A stretch of 64,000 nt of DNA from Marinoscillum furvescens DSM 4134 (GCF_003386095.1 NZ_QREG01000012.1:122192-186191), one strand, 5' to 3'; positions 44,717 to 53,144 are shown, counted from the first letter of the stretch. Notes: generated by a model not told the origin, from the sequence alone. Numbers and translations are program-made.

Positions 44717-44849
44717 AAAAACCGGCCATCTCTAGTGTATCTTATTTTTCATCAATGTTTGTCGATAACTAGAATCAGCTAAAAACACAATACGACGAAC
44801 AGGAGTGATGATTGTTAACAAATAAAACCCTATTGAGATGGCTGGTTTT
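44717..44849. ncRNA. Candidate structured RNA or inverted-repeat element
   Basis: A 15-bp outer stem (44718-44732 with 44835-44849, one G-U type pair) encloses an inner stem: CATCA/TGATG (44750-44754 with 44806-44810) and GTTTGTCG/CGACGAAC (44757-44764 with 44793-44800, one G-U pair). Two nested, independent pairings with wobble substitutions argue for RNA selection. It lies in the 370-bp gap between the beta-helix gene and tRNA-Pro and has no clear terminator or promoter. The remaining 44850-45020 is AT-rich without features I can support. Confidence 0.4.
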
Positions 44850-45022
44850 ATCATTGTTCTTAGATGCAATTATAATGCATTGTATTTTAATATGAAACAT
44901 AGTTGCAAATAAGAAGTGCTATTGAAGATCAATAATTTTCGGAGCCTATTCTATGAAATAACAAAGGCTGCCAGGACTTTGGGGTAATCCCTGATTGAAA
45001 ACATTTTTCATACATCCTGTAA

Positions 45023-45053
45023 ACAAAAAAAGCTCAGCGTAAATGCTGAGCTT
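45023..45053 (-). terminator. Intrinsic terminator of the tRNA-Pro transcript
   Basis: Stem AGCTCAGC/GCTGAGCT (45031-45038 with 45045-45052), 6-nt loop, then seven T on the minus strand (45024-45030). Directly downstream of the tRNA. Confidence 0.88.
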
Positions 45054-45065
45054 TCTTTTGTTATG

Positions 45066-45140
45066 TCGGGGTGGCAGGATTCGAACCTGCGACCCCCTGG
45101 TCCCAAACCAGGTACTCTAACCGGACTGAGCCACACCCCG
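45066..45140 (-). tRNA. tRNA-Pro (anticodon TGG)
   Basis: 75 nt on the minus strand. Acceptor stem CGGGGTG/CACCCCG, anticodon stem CCTGG/CCAGG with the 7-nt loop TTTGGGA giving anticodon TGG, T arm GCAGG-TTCGAAT-CCTGC. Discriminator base A; the 3' CCA is not encoded. Intrinsic terminator follows. Confidence 0.97.
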
Positions 45141-45159
45141 AACAGTTTGTGTTTTTACA

Positions 45160-45193
45160 ATGATCCGGCGATCATCAACCGGTTTTTCACCGG
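45160..45193 (-). other. Two tandem hairpins in the tRNA-Pro leader
   Basis: ATGATC/GATCAT (45160-45175, loop CGGC) and CCGGT/ACCGG (45179-45193, 5-nt loop), 20 bp upstream of the mature tRNA 5' end. They may help processing or be fortuitous. Confidence 0.3.
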
Positions 45194-45313
45194 ATTATAC
45201 CTATGCAGATTTTGCTGCAAGTGGTTCTTTATTGTCTATTATAAAACAACTCATTTGTTGCTTTTCTGACGAGTTGTGGGTGTTTTTGATACCCTGTCTC
45301 TCAAATCAGGTTG

Positions 45314-45321
45314 CAAATATA
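45314..45321 (-). promoter_or_regulatory. -7 promoter element (TATATTTG) for tRNA-Pro
   Basis: Exact TAnnTTTG on the minus strand, with TTTTTG 16 bp upstream (45338-45342). It gives a leader of about 170 nt before the tRNA. A second, sigma70-like TATAAT lies closer to the tRNA but is less typical for this phylum. Confidence 0.45.
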
Positions 45322-45384
45322 GGATTAAAATTGAACACAAAAAGTACTTGATGAAAAAAATGAAACAATTTTTTAAAATCAGGT

Positions 45385-46266
45385 TTAGTGAGGTCTTTTG
45401 GGTGTTAAAATTCGTAAATGATTTTGAGCCAAAGTGAGCGTTACACTGCCGAATTCTCCCAGATATTCACCATCTGATTGAAGCGGCATAGCTCTGGAAC
45501 AGTGAATGCTTGCTTCAGAAACGCTGAGGTATTCAAACAATTCACTTTCGTGATTTTCTTCATCAAAAAATAGGCGATCTGTTAACAATCTTGGAGAAAG
45601 CTCTTTTAAGATACATAGCTCAAAACGACCGTCATCCAGTTTACCATTAGGATTGAGGTTATAACCCGTGCCATACATTCGGGCATTGGCAATGCCAACA
45701 AAATTGGTGTTGAACTTATACGATTGGCCATGGGCCGTGATCTCTACATCCACTGGGTCGTCCAGTGAGGGCAGCTCTTTCATTGCACTGATGGCATAGC
45801 CCAGAAAACCTCTTCTACTTTCTTGTTCATACCTACGCACGAGGTTGGCATTGAGTCCCAAATCTGCCATATGGATCATTGGCTCCTGGCTATTGATGTG
45901 CACTACATCCAGGTGAATGGTGTCAGAAGCTTCAAAAATTGTTTCAAGAGCATTTTGCATCGTGATACCAAGCTCGCGTGCCAAACCATTTGCAGAGCCT
46001 GAGGGAATGATGCCGATAGTCGTTTTATGTTGGATCAGTACAGGTGTTAGCTCATGAAGGGTGCCATCGCCACCAGCCAGAGCTATTTGATCAGGTTGGT
46101 GTTGGGCAATGGCATCCTGGAGTCGCTCAGGATCGTTTTCGCCTGTGGTGTGGAGCCATTCGGCACTTACTTCATAGTTTCGGCAGTACGCCTTTATCTT
46201 TTCGATCAATTCGGATTTGTCGGTGCCACCTGACACTGGATTTATAACAAAAAGGAGTTTTTTCAT
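45385..46266 (-). CDS. Diacylglycerol kinase-family lipid kinase (YegS/DgkB-like)
   Basis: 293 aa. FVINPVSGGTDK and the nucleotide-binding ALAGGDGTLHEL motif, then GIIPSGSANGLARELGI, are the DAGK catalytic domain signatures; the C-terminal half is the beta-sandwich lid ending SVTLTLAQNHLRI. It phosphorylates diacylglycerol or a related lipid with ATP at the membrane. Divergent from an App1-type phosphatase gene with only 12 bp between start codons. Confidence 0.93.
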   Translation of the reverse strand: MKKLLFVINPVSGGTDKSELIEKIKAYCRNYEVSAEWLHTTGENDPERLQDAIAQHQPDQIALAGGDGTLHELTPVLIQHKTTIGIIPSGSANGLARELGITMQNALETIFEASDTIHLDVVHINSQEPMIHMADLGLNANLVRRYEQESRRGFLGYAISAMKELPSLDDPVDVEITAHGQSYKFNTNFVGIANARMYGTGYNLNPNGKLDDGRFELCILKELSPRLLTDRLFFDEENHESELFEYLSVSEASIHCSRAMPLQSDGEYLGEFGSVTLTLAQNHLRILTPKRPH

Positions 46267-46278
46267 ATTATTAGACTG

Positions 46279-47187
46279 ATGTCAGCTATAGAAAAACCAA
46301 TATTAAAAGTATATGAGCCATTTGCTAATAAGCAACTAACATATATCTGTGGGCATGTGTTGCGTAGTGTGGCTCCTCAGCGTGAAGAAATCACTAAAAA
46401 CCCGTTTAAAAATGCATTGGAGATGTATAGGCGCTATCGGGTGAAACCGGCTAAAGGACAGCAGGTATTTCTCCATATCGATGGCCTGCAATATGAGGCG
46501 GTCACCAGTGCAAAGGGCTTTTTTAAGTTTGAAATAAGTACCCCTACAGGAGCTACCACCATCCCAGCCAATGTAGTGGTAAAGCAAGCCCGAGAAATCA
46601 GTTGCAAGGTAAGTGTTGAAGTTAGTAATCCGGATGTGCTAATTGTTTCCGATGTGGATGACACTGTACTGGTCTCGCATGCTACCAATATTTGGAAAAA
46701 GTTGTACCTGTTGCTTACCAAAAATCATGAGTCCAGGAAAACCTTTGAGGGAATATGTGACCTGTTTGGGGATCTTACGCAGAATGCTGAAAACTCGAAG
46801 TTTTTCTATGTGAGCAGTAGTGAATGGAATCTTTATGATTTCCTAAAGGATTTTATGAGCTTCCATGAATTGCCCGGAGGTGTTTTTCTACTTCAGGATT
46901 TAAAGTCTGGTTTGCGTGATTTATTCAAAAGTGGGAGAGGAAGCCACCGGCATAAATATGATAAGATAAAGCATTTGATCAATTTTTATCCTGAGGCCAA
47001 ATTCATGCTCATTGGAGATAGTGGTCAGCATGACCCCTTTATTTACAGAGAGTTAGCTGAAGAATTTCCTGAAAGAATCAAACATATTTTTATTCGGGAT
47101 GTTCGTAAGTCAAGGCGTGAGGAGATTAGGAAGATGTCTGAAAATATCAATCAGACCAACGTGGGAATGAGTATAATCGCTAAATAA
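46279..47187 (+). CDS. App1-like phosphatidate phosphatase (DUF2183)
   Basis: 302 aa. The HAD-type motif DVDDT (about residues 120-124, VSDVDDTVLVS) is the catalytic site of the App1/DUF2183 phosphatidate phosphatases; YVSSSEWNLYDFL and MLIGDSGQHDPFIY are the later HAD motifs. The N-terminal roughly 110 residues form the beta-rich domain usual in bacterial members. It removes phosphate from phosphatidic acid, the reverse of the neighbouring kinase reaction if both act on the same lipid. Followed after 29 bp by the FMN-barrel gene. Confidence 0.9.
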   Translation: MSAIEKPILKVYEPFANKQLTYICGHVLRSVAPQREEITKNPFKNALEMYRRYRVKPAKGQQVFLHIDGLQYEAVTSAKGFFKFEISTPTGATTIPANVVVKQAREISCKVSVEVSNPDVLIVSDVDDTVLVSHATNIWKKLYLLLTKNHESRKTFEGICDLFGDLTQNAENSKFFYVSSSEWNLYDFLKDFMSFHELPGGVFLLQDLKSGLRDLFKSGRGSHRHKYDKIKHLINFYPEAKFMLIGDSGQHDPFIYRELAEEFPERIKHIFIRDVRKSRREEIRKMSENINQTNVGMSIIAK

Positions 47188-47216
47188 TCCACTAAACCTA
47201 AAAAGGCCCTTCTATC

Positions 47217-47864
47217 ATGAAAACTAACCTGAAGCCCTCCAGATATCCAGGTCGTGTATGCAGTGAAGCCAGGGAGATCTACGAAATTTTGGATGAAGGG
47301 AGGTTTTGCACCATAGCATATGCAGTCAATGAAGAACCTCATCAGCTTCCAACAGGATATTGCCGCCTGCACGATAAAGTATACATTCATGGCTCATCTA
47401 AGAGTCATTTTCTTCATCAGTTAGCGGATGTTCGACAGGTTTGTTTTAATGTAATGCTATTCGATGGACTTGTATTAGCTCCTACAGCATTTGATCATTC
47501 TGTGAACTACCGGTCAGTAATAGCTTATTCCCCAGCCAAAAAGGTGGAGAGTATGGCTAAAAAACGCGAAGTACTGGAGTGTTTTACGAATAAATACATT
47601 CCAGGTCGCATGAAGGACTTGGCGGCACCCTCAGACCAGCAACTGTCGGCCACATTGGTGTTGGAAATTAGTTTGGAATATGTAAGTGCTAAAGTGCGGT
47701 CTGGGACAGTGGGAGGAGACCTGAGTGATGCTGAAGTGTGGAGTGGTGTAGTTCCAGCGGCAATTGCTTATGGTGTGCCTGAGCAAGATTCCAGTCAGTC
47801 TTCGACAATTCCGGTTCCAGGTTACCTTACGGAAATGGTTGTGAAAAGCAACTCCCAATGTTAG
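47217..47864 (+). CDS. Pyridoxamine 5'-phosphate oxidase-like FMN-binding protein
   Basis: 215 aa. Split-barrel flavin fold as in the nitroimidazole-resistance/PNPOx-like group: ILDEGRFCTIAYAVNEEPHQLPTGY, VYIHGSSKSHFLHQL, SVIAYSPAKKVES. These proteins bind FMN or F420-like flavins and reduce small substrates; the substrate is unknown. No PNPOx-specific residues are apparent, so it should not be called pdxH. Follows App1 and precedes the iron-sulfur protein by 22 bp, so a redox link with it is possible. Confidence 0.88.
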   Translation: MKTNLKPSRYPGRVCSEAREIYEILDEGRFCTIAYAVNEEPHQLPTGYCRLHDKVYIHGSSKSHFLHQLADVRQVCFNVMLFDGLVLAPTAFDHSVNYRSVIAYSPAKKVESMAKKREVLECFTNKYIPGRMKDLAAPSDQQLSATLVLEISLEYVSAKVRSGTVGGDLSDAEVWSGVVPAAIAYGVPEQDSSQSSTIPVPGYLTEMVVKSNSQC

Positions 47865-47886
47865 TGAATCTTAAAAACAAACGCAT

Positions 47887-48291
47887 ATGCCTACAGTAAA
47901 GGAGTATTCCAATAAGAAGGTCACGGTTGTATGGAAGCCTGATTTGTGTATCCATTCTAAAAAATGTTTCAAAGGCCTGCCTTCGGTGTTTGACCCCAAT
48001 GCCAGGCCATGGATTGATGTAACTGGAGCGAACAGTGAAGCTATAGTGGAGCAGGTAGGCAAGTGTCCATCTGGTGCTTTGTCCATCAAAAATGCTGAAA
48101 GTGACACTCAGAATGAAAAGTGGAAAGTAGACGTTGTGGAAAATGGTCCGCTGATTATCAACCAGCCAGTAATCATCTGCACAACAGCAGGAGAAGAGCA
48201 AAAAGAGAAAACGGCATTGTGTAGATGCGGTGCTTCAGAAAATAAGCCTTATTGTGATGGCTCGCACAAAAAGGTGCAGTTTAAAGGCTAG
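47887..48291 (+). CDS. Fusion of YjdI-type mono-cluster ferredoxin domain and CDGSH iron-sulfur domain
   Basis: 134 aa. The N-terminal half (1-75) resembles the YjdI/Fer4_19 single-cluster domain: WKPDLCIHSKKCFKGLP and VGKCPSGAL supply the Cys ligands. The C-terminal half has the CDGSH motif CRCGASENKPYCDGSH, the 3Cys-1His ligand set for a labile 2Fe-2S cluster. E. coli YjdI is a separate protein; this fusion is common in some phyla. Probably an electron or Fe-S carrier. Function beyond that unknown. Confidence 0.92.
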   Translation: MPTVKEYSNKKVTVVWKPDLCIHSKKCFKGLPSVFDPNARPWIDVTGANSEAIVEQVGKCPSGALSIKNAESDTQNEKWKVDVVENGPLIINQPVIICTTAGEEQKEKTALCRCGASENKPYCDGSHKKVQFKG

Positions 48292-48295
48292 TGAG

Positions 48296-51200
48296 TTATT
48301 TGTTGTCAAGCGCATCATATTTCGCCCTGATTTCATCATTTTGTTGGCGAATTTCTTTTCGAGTGTTTTTAGCTCCTATGCTGCTTATTACTCCACTTAG
48401 TACTGATTTCGCCCAATAGTTAAATACAGACTTGTTGTGGTTGCGTTCGTGAAAAATGTCTCCATTTCGAACAAAAAGGAAATGAGGGTTTCGGGTGTTT
48501 ACCACAAAAGTGTTTGCAAAGAAGGATTTTAACGAACTTCCCAGTCCTTTTGTGTCATAGCTTTCCTTGCTGAGTACGCCTATTTTCAGGTCGTCATAGT
48601 AAAACTTCATTTTTCCTACTGCATAATCTTCATTTGCTTCAAATGTAAATGTGATGCGCTCGTTGTGGCCGTCTCTTACTTTCACAAATGCTGTTGGTTC
48701 CAAAAACTGATTGAGCTCTTTTAGGTCCATAGACTTCACCTCTCCGGTGAATGTAAAAGAATTGGTGGTGTCGGTAAGATGGTAAGAACTAGCCACCATG
48801 AGATTACCCGACTCCATGAGGGTGCCAGTAGCATGGAGATGCATATAATGGTCTTTGCCGGGACGATTGGTTATGTTGTTGAGCTCTGCATGCAGGTTTT
48901 TAAAGTAGATCTTGCCTGGGTATTCGCTTTTAGGAGCAAACTCCGTGTGAGCAATGTACGCATCATGAATGGTGACTGAATCGATATGCAAAGGCCACGG
49001 TGCCTGCCTTAGTGCTTGCTGAGGGAGTGGTTTGTATACCTCCGATGGCATGGGTAGGCGTTTGTCTCTATGAGTGTCGAGATACGGTGAGCGAATGTCT
49101 ATGTGGTTGATTTTAAGTGCCTTTTGAAAAACAAGTGTGTCGAGGTTTAAGCCCTTGACAGTTAGTTGTGGAATAATGGCATCAAACCAGTCTTGCTGAT
49201 AGTTGATCTGTGATTGAAACTCTCCCTTATTGTAGAGCGGCACCAGGGCTAGCTTGTTCAGCGCTAGCGTCTCCTCATTTTGGTTGAGCTGAAATTTATC
49301 CAGACTCAATGCAAATAAGCTGTCAGGCAGATTGTAGTATAGTTTATTTCCAGAAAGCTTGAGGTTTGTAAAAAGATCTGAGAGGCTAGAGGGTTTTTGT
49401 TCTGGGCTTAAGATGAGCCTGTCCAAAGATAAGTCAGCATCGGCCAGATGCATGGAGTCTCCAAGGTTGAGGGTAGGGTGAAGGACCCACAAATCGGCAC
49501 CCTTCAAGTTGAGGTGCTTTAGTTGAATATTGGGAATATTATTTTGCTGCTTTTGTGATCTATTGAGATGAAATACTACCTGGGGGTTGTCCAGGTGTAA
49601 GCTGTCCAGGTTCAGTGATTTGTTTCTTTTCAAAGCCTTTACATCCAATCCGGTTACTCGAGAATGTGGGAGTTTCAGGTCTATGAACCCTGGTTGTTCT
49701 AAGTGAATGTTTGAAAACTCGAAATAGCCTGTACCGGTGTGGGCATGGAGGTGGTCTATACGAAGACTATCGGTCATGCTTTCCGTTTTAAATGCAGTGT
49801 GCGGCGATTCTACCTGATAGCTTTTTGCAAAAAGAAACAATGAGTCATTCGTAAGGTCTAGATGGTTGATGGCCAGCGTTAAGTCCTTTGAGGTAATGCC
49901 CAGCCCATTAGCAGGTTGGTGTAAATCTATTTGCCCGTTCAAGATTTTGAATGTTTCAAATTTGAGCCACTCTTTGGTTATTCCGGTCGTTTGGGGGTTT
50001 CCTGGTTTTTGAAAGAGATGAAGTTGGGCTTGCGGGCGGGTGATTTGTCCGTTCACAAAATGGATCTTACCCGTGTTGATGAGCTGGTGAAAATCCAGGT
50101 GATGGAGTTCTAACTCTTCAGTATACAAGCGTAGATTGGTAAGTGACGAGTCGGATTGTAGAGGTGTTACGGCAAGGTTGATCAGATCTAGGGTGCTATC
50201 GTTCTGAGATATGCTAATGCTACGCCCATACAATTCATGATTAGCCTCTGGCAATACGATATGAAATGAGTCTACATGCATGTCTATTCCGGTGAAGTAT
50301 TCATCCAAAAGAGAATCATAATGAAAGCTGGTTAAGGTAAATTCCAGACTGTCGAGATGAGAAAAAAGTTGATCGTCTTTAAAGAGTCGAAATTCACCAT
50401 GAGAAAGGCGTACCTGATCAAACGCCAGGTGATGTGCCAGGGCATTTAAGTAAGGCTTTAGATTCGTATTGGAGCTTTCTTGCTGAAGGTCTATGGCAAC
50501 AGTTGGCTGGATGATGCCTAAGGTGTCAAATGCCACGAAACCCTGGTTTTTCCATCGTTCCATTTCAAAACCAGAAAGATTTACGGACTTTATATGTATA
50601 GGATGACGGTCTGTTCCGGGCGCAATCCTTACATTATCCAGGGTAAGGGAACGGAGTTGGTCTCCGGCTGTTAGGCCGCTGATTTCAGTTTCAGTGGTGC
50701 CTATCTGGAGATAAATGTTTCTGCTATCTGCTGCTGAGAGTTTCCATTGGAATTTACTTAATGTATCTTTTTGGTAAGTGATGCTAGTTAGCGCCATAGA
50801 GAACTCTTCTACTTTACCGTTACCCTTTGGGTGAAAGATTTCGAAATCCCCTTCAAATAGCTGAGCAACGTGGACTGAAACATGCCGCAATGGCAGAGGA
50901 GTCTGGCTGGAAGTGTCAAGACTAGCTTTTACTACAGGCCGATATACCATTAGTGTATCAACTGATAGGTCCTCGTACAGCCATAAATTCATAAAGTCTA
51001 TACCTACAGCTTTTGTATGAGGAAGGTATGCTTCTATTTCATTGTTAGAAGTCGGAGAGGAGCTCACAACCAGGCTGTCCGCTATTAATGACTTTTCCAG
51101 ACTGTTGATATCTAGCGTTTTAAACCTTATGTGAGGACTATTAGCAGGGTGAAAAGCGATGTTTTCAGCATACACCCTTGCGTTTTCGAAGTATTGTTTT

Positions 51201-52315
51201 TTGTTGTAAGTCAAATTTGCACTGTCAAGCCGCACATCTTGTAGCATGCAATGTATGTGCTCTGCAAATACTGTAGGAGTATCTGTGTGAGGAGAGTAAA
51301 GAGCTAGTTTTCCGTCATCTATATAGACTTTCCCAATACGGGCATTGTCGAAAAGTTCACTCAGCAGGTGCGGGAGCTCAGTTTTATTGTCTGTCTTTTT
51401 TTGCGGGCTTTTATGTAGCGTAAATGTGGGGTGATAGAGCCGGACGGAGTCCAGTATCAATTCGTTTTTGTTGTAATAGTTTAAAAAATCGAGTCCCCTG
51501 AAGTTAAGCTCAGGCACAGTTATTAGGTATTGAGCCTTCAAGGGGGCTTGAGAAGACTTTTTGGGAAACACCTTTAGATCCCGAAAGGAAATGTCACCTG
51601 TATTGGTAGATATACTAAACTGATCAAAAGTCAGCTCATGAATGCTGTCCTTGAGATGAAAGGACTGATCGGTTAGTGAGAGGTAGATTTCATCGGTAAA
51701 TAAAAACTTATCTTGGCTACCCGTAGAATCAATCAGTAGGTTTTTGATTCTAAAATCAATATCTCTGAGCAAAACAAGCGATGCTGAATCCTGCTGTAGA
51801 TACTCAAAGGATGCATTGGCGATGCCCAGGCTGTCAATGGAAAAATGGGAGAGGTAACCACTAATGAGCTGATAAAGATCCCCCGTTTCTAGTGATATGT
51901 TAGCTTCCTTCAGGTTGTTGCCAGTCCTATATAATGTAATTACCGGGTCAGTGATGTGTATCCGCTCAAAACTCAAAGCCCTGGACAAATAGACCTCCAG
52001 TAGGGCACTCAGTTTAATTTCGAGCGTAGGAATGGTTACTTCATACCATCTTTCGTTCCCGTTAGTCGTTTCTGTAGTGGTTGGTTTTAATTTAAATTTT
52101 TCTAAGCGTAATTCTTTTCTGAGTGGATGAAGATTGATTGCCTCAAAGTCAATTGTGTATTGCTCACTGGTTTGTTGCGCAATGAGGGATTTTAATAGTT
52201 GACCTGCAACTCTAGAGCCATATGGGAAAAGAATGAAATAGGCACCAAATAGAAGTACCAAACTGATAAGTGCCAGTATGACTTTTTTACGAAGAGATAA
52301 ACGAGATGCAGCCAT
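48296..52315 (-). CDS. Giant AsmA-like envelope protein, one N-terminal membrane helix
   Basis: 1339 aa. A single membrane anchor (about residues 10-31) is followed by AINLHPLRKELRLEKFKLKP, as in AsmA/TamB/DUF748 proteins. The rest is long stretches of beta-repeat with repeated LDSVRLYHPTFTL-like and LHLDNPQVVF-like strands, consistent with a periplasmic beta-taco groove. The C-terminus (KSVFNYWAKSVLSGVISSIG, then a charged helix) recurs in Bacteroidota members. AsmA-like proteins move phospholipids between membranes; that role here is inference from the family. Single-gene unit, no partner genes nearby. Confidence 0.82.
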   Translation of the reverse strand: MAASRLSLRKKVILALISLVLLFGAYFILFPYGSRVAGQLLKSLIAQQTSEQYTIDFEAINLHPLRKELRLEKFKLKPTTTETTNGNERWYEVTIPTLEIKLSALLEVYLSRALSFERIHITDPVITLYRTGNNLKEANISLETGDLYQLISGYLSHFSIDSLGIANASFEYLQQDSASLVLLRDIDFRIKNLLIDSTGSQDKFLFTDEIYLSLTDQSFHLKDSIHELTFDQFSISTNTGDISFRDLKVFPKKSSQAPLKAQYLITVPELNFRGLDFLNYYNKNELILDSVRLYHPTFTLHKSPQKKTDNKTELPHLLSELFDNARIGKVYIDDGKLALYSPHTDTPTVFAEHIHCMLQDVRLDSANLTYNKKQYFENARVYAENIAFHPANSPHIRFKTLDINSLEKSLIADSLVVSSSPTSNNEIEAYLPHTKAVGIDFMNLWLYEDLSVDTLMVYRPVVKASLDTSSQTPLPLRHVSVHVAQLFEGDFEIFHPKGNGKVEEFSMALTSITYQKDTLSKFQWKLSAADSRNIYLQIGTTETEISGLTAGDQLRSLTLDNVRIAPGTDRHPIHIKSVNLSGFEMERWKNQGFVAFDTLGIIQPTVAIDLQQESSNTNLKPYLNALAHHLAFDQVRLSHGEFRLFKDDQLFSHLDSLEFTLTSFHYDSLLDEYFTGIDMHVDSFHIVLPEANHELYGRSISISQNDSTLDLINLAVTPLQSDSSLTNLRLYTEELELHHLDFHQLINTGKIHFVNGQITRPQAQLHLFQKPGNPQTTGITKEWLKFETFKILNGQIDLHQPANGLGITSKDLTLAINHLDLTNDSLFLFAKSYQVESPHTAFKTESMTDSLRIDHLHAHTGTGYFEFSNIHLEQPGFIDLKLPHSRVTGLDVKALKRNKSLNLDSLHLDNPQVVFHLNRSQKQQNNIPNIQLKHLNLKGADLWVLHPTLNLGDSMHLADADLSLDRLILSPEQKPSSLSDLFTNLKLSGNKLYYNLPDSLFALSLDKFQLNQNEETLALNKLALVPLYNKGEFQSQINYQQDWFDAIIPQLTVKGLNLDTLVFQKALKINHIDIRSPYLDTHRDKRLPMPSEVYKPLPQQALRQAPWPLHIDSVTIHDAYIAHTEFAPKSEYPGKIYFKNLHAELNNITNRPGKDHYMHLHATGTLMESGNLMVASSYHLTDTTNSFTFTGEVKSMDLKELNQFLEPTAFVKVRDGHNERITFTFEANEDYAVGKMKFYYDDLKIGVLSKESYDTKGLGSSLKSFFANTFVVNTRNPHFLFVRNGDIFHERNHNKSVFNYWAKSVLSGVISSIGAKNTRKEIRQQNDEIRAKYDALDNK

Positions 52316-52456
52316 AAATACAACTAAAGCGCCAAATTAGTTGAAATGTTTGAAATGAACGTTTTCTTGAAAATTTACAGATAGATGTTTTGTCTTCCTG
52401 ATTATTTCATTTAAATTAATGTTATAGTGATCAAACAGATCAGCGGTGGAAAATAG

Positions 52457-52485
52457 AGGCTACACATCATGTGTGGCCTTTTTTT
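52457..52485 (+). terminator. Intrinsic terminator with no gene upstream
   Basis: Stem AGGCTACACA/TGTGTGGCCT (52457-52466 with 52470-52479, one wobble), 3-nt loop, seven T. No + strand gene lies upstream for over 4 kb, so it presumably ends a short noncoding transcript starting within 52316-52450. I see no clear promoter there. Confidence 0.75.
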
Positions 52486-52537
52486 ATCAATTGATATAAG
52501 TAATCGGTGAAAAAACATAAAAAAAGTTGGTTGAAAG

Positions 52538-52568
52538 TTTGTAATACTATCAAATGATAGTATCTTTG
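52538..52568 (+). promoter_or_regulatory. Promoter TTTG-N19-TATCTTTG with embedded 20-bp palindromic operator
   Basis: The -33 TTTG (52538-52541) and -7 TATCTTTG (52561-52568) are separated by exactly 19 bp, the ideal Bacteroidota spacing. A palindrome with arms ATACTATCA and TGATAGTAT (52544-52552, 52555-52563) fills the spacer and overlaps the -7 element. A regulator bound there would block transcription. The adjacent XRE protein is the obvious candidate (inference). Confidence 0.7.
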
Positions 52569-52574
52569 AAGCAT

Positions 52575-52650
52575 ATAGATAGTGAGTATCTATTTTCCAT
52601 AGCTGGTTCTTAATGAGGGAGGGTTACAATAAGTAACCCTTCTTTTTTCT
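52575..52650 (+). ncRNA. Candidate 75-nt small RNA between promoter and terminator
   Basis: Begins just after the strong promoter. It contains hairpin ATAGATA-GTGAG-TATCTAT (52575-52593) and ends in an intrinsic terminator GGGTTAC-AATAA-GTAACCC (52621-52639) followed by TTCTTTTTTCT. There is no open frame of useful length. It stops 38 bp before the XRE start, so it is either an independent small RNA or an attenuated leader. Confidence 0.55.
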
Positions 52651-52660
52651 CCAAGCTAAT

Positions 52661-52668
52661 TATATTTG
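52661..52668 (+). promoter_or_regulatory. -7 promoter element (TATATTTG) for the XRE regulator
   Basis: Exact TAnnTTTG, 20 bp before the ATG at 52689 and downstream of the small-RNA terminator; -33 weak. It would allow transcription of the regulator independent of the operator-controlled promoter. Confidence 0.4.
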
Positions 52669-52688
52669 AGGCTCACGAACTTCAAACA

Positions 52689-53144
52689 ATGGATATCAAC
52701 GATCGCATATCACAACTTATCACAAACCTGCAGATGAATCCCAATTCGTTTGCCGACAATATAGGAGTGAAAAGTCCAGTGATCTACAATATCATCAAGG
52801 GGAGGCGAAGCAAACCCAGTTTTGAAGTGCTACAAAAAATTCTCATTGCTTTCGAAACGATCAATGCAAACTGGCTCCTAAAAGGAGAGGGTGAAGTCTG
52901 GAGAAACAACGAGCAAAGTGTAGCCTTAGATAAGGGATATGAAACTATCGAAGAAAAAATAATTTCACTTGTAGAGTCACTTCGTGTAGAGTTGGGTGCC
53001 AACCCATCACTAGAGGAGCTTTCAGAGTTGATTCACACACTGTTAGCTGAGAACATGAAGCAAAAGGAGAAAATTGCGGCTCTTTACACCAAGCAAGATA
53101 AAATTCTTGAAGTGCTTCGCGACAAGTTGAGCTTAGACCTCTGA
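52689..53144 (+). CDS. XRE-family HTH transcriptional regulator
   Basis: 151 aa. An N-terminal helix-turn-helix (about 5-60): SQLITNLQMNPNSFADNIG, SPVIYNIIKGRRSKPS, FEVLQKILIAF, followed by INANWLLKGEGEVW, a hallmark of the Bacteroidota XRE/CI-like group. The C-terminal part (about 85-150) is a coiled-coil-like helix, probably for dimerisation. The promoter region carries a palindromic operator suited to a dimer. The last 12 bp overlap the convergent TPR gene. Not obviously phage-derived: no phage genes nearby. Confidence 0.9.
   Translation: MDINDRISQLITNLQMNPNSFADNIGVKSPVIYNIIKGRRSKPSFEVLQKILIAFETINANWLLKGEGEVWRNNEQSVALDKGYETIEEKIISLVESLRVELGANPSLEELSELIHTLLAENMKQKEKIAALYTKQDKILEVLRDKLSLDL

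Noticed and set aside
52689..53144. XRE regulator as remnant of a prophage
   Set aside because: No integrase, terminase or other phage genes within many kilobases; XRE genes with this C-terminal helix are also chromosomal.
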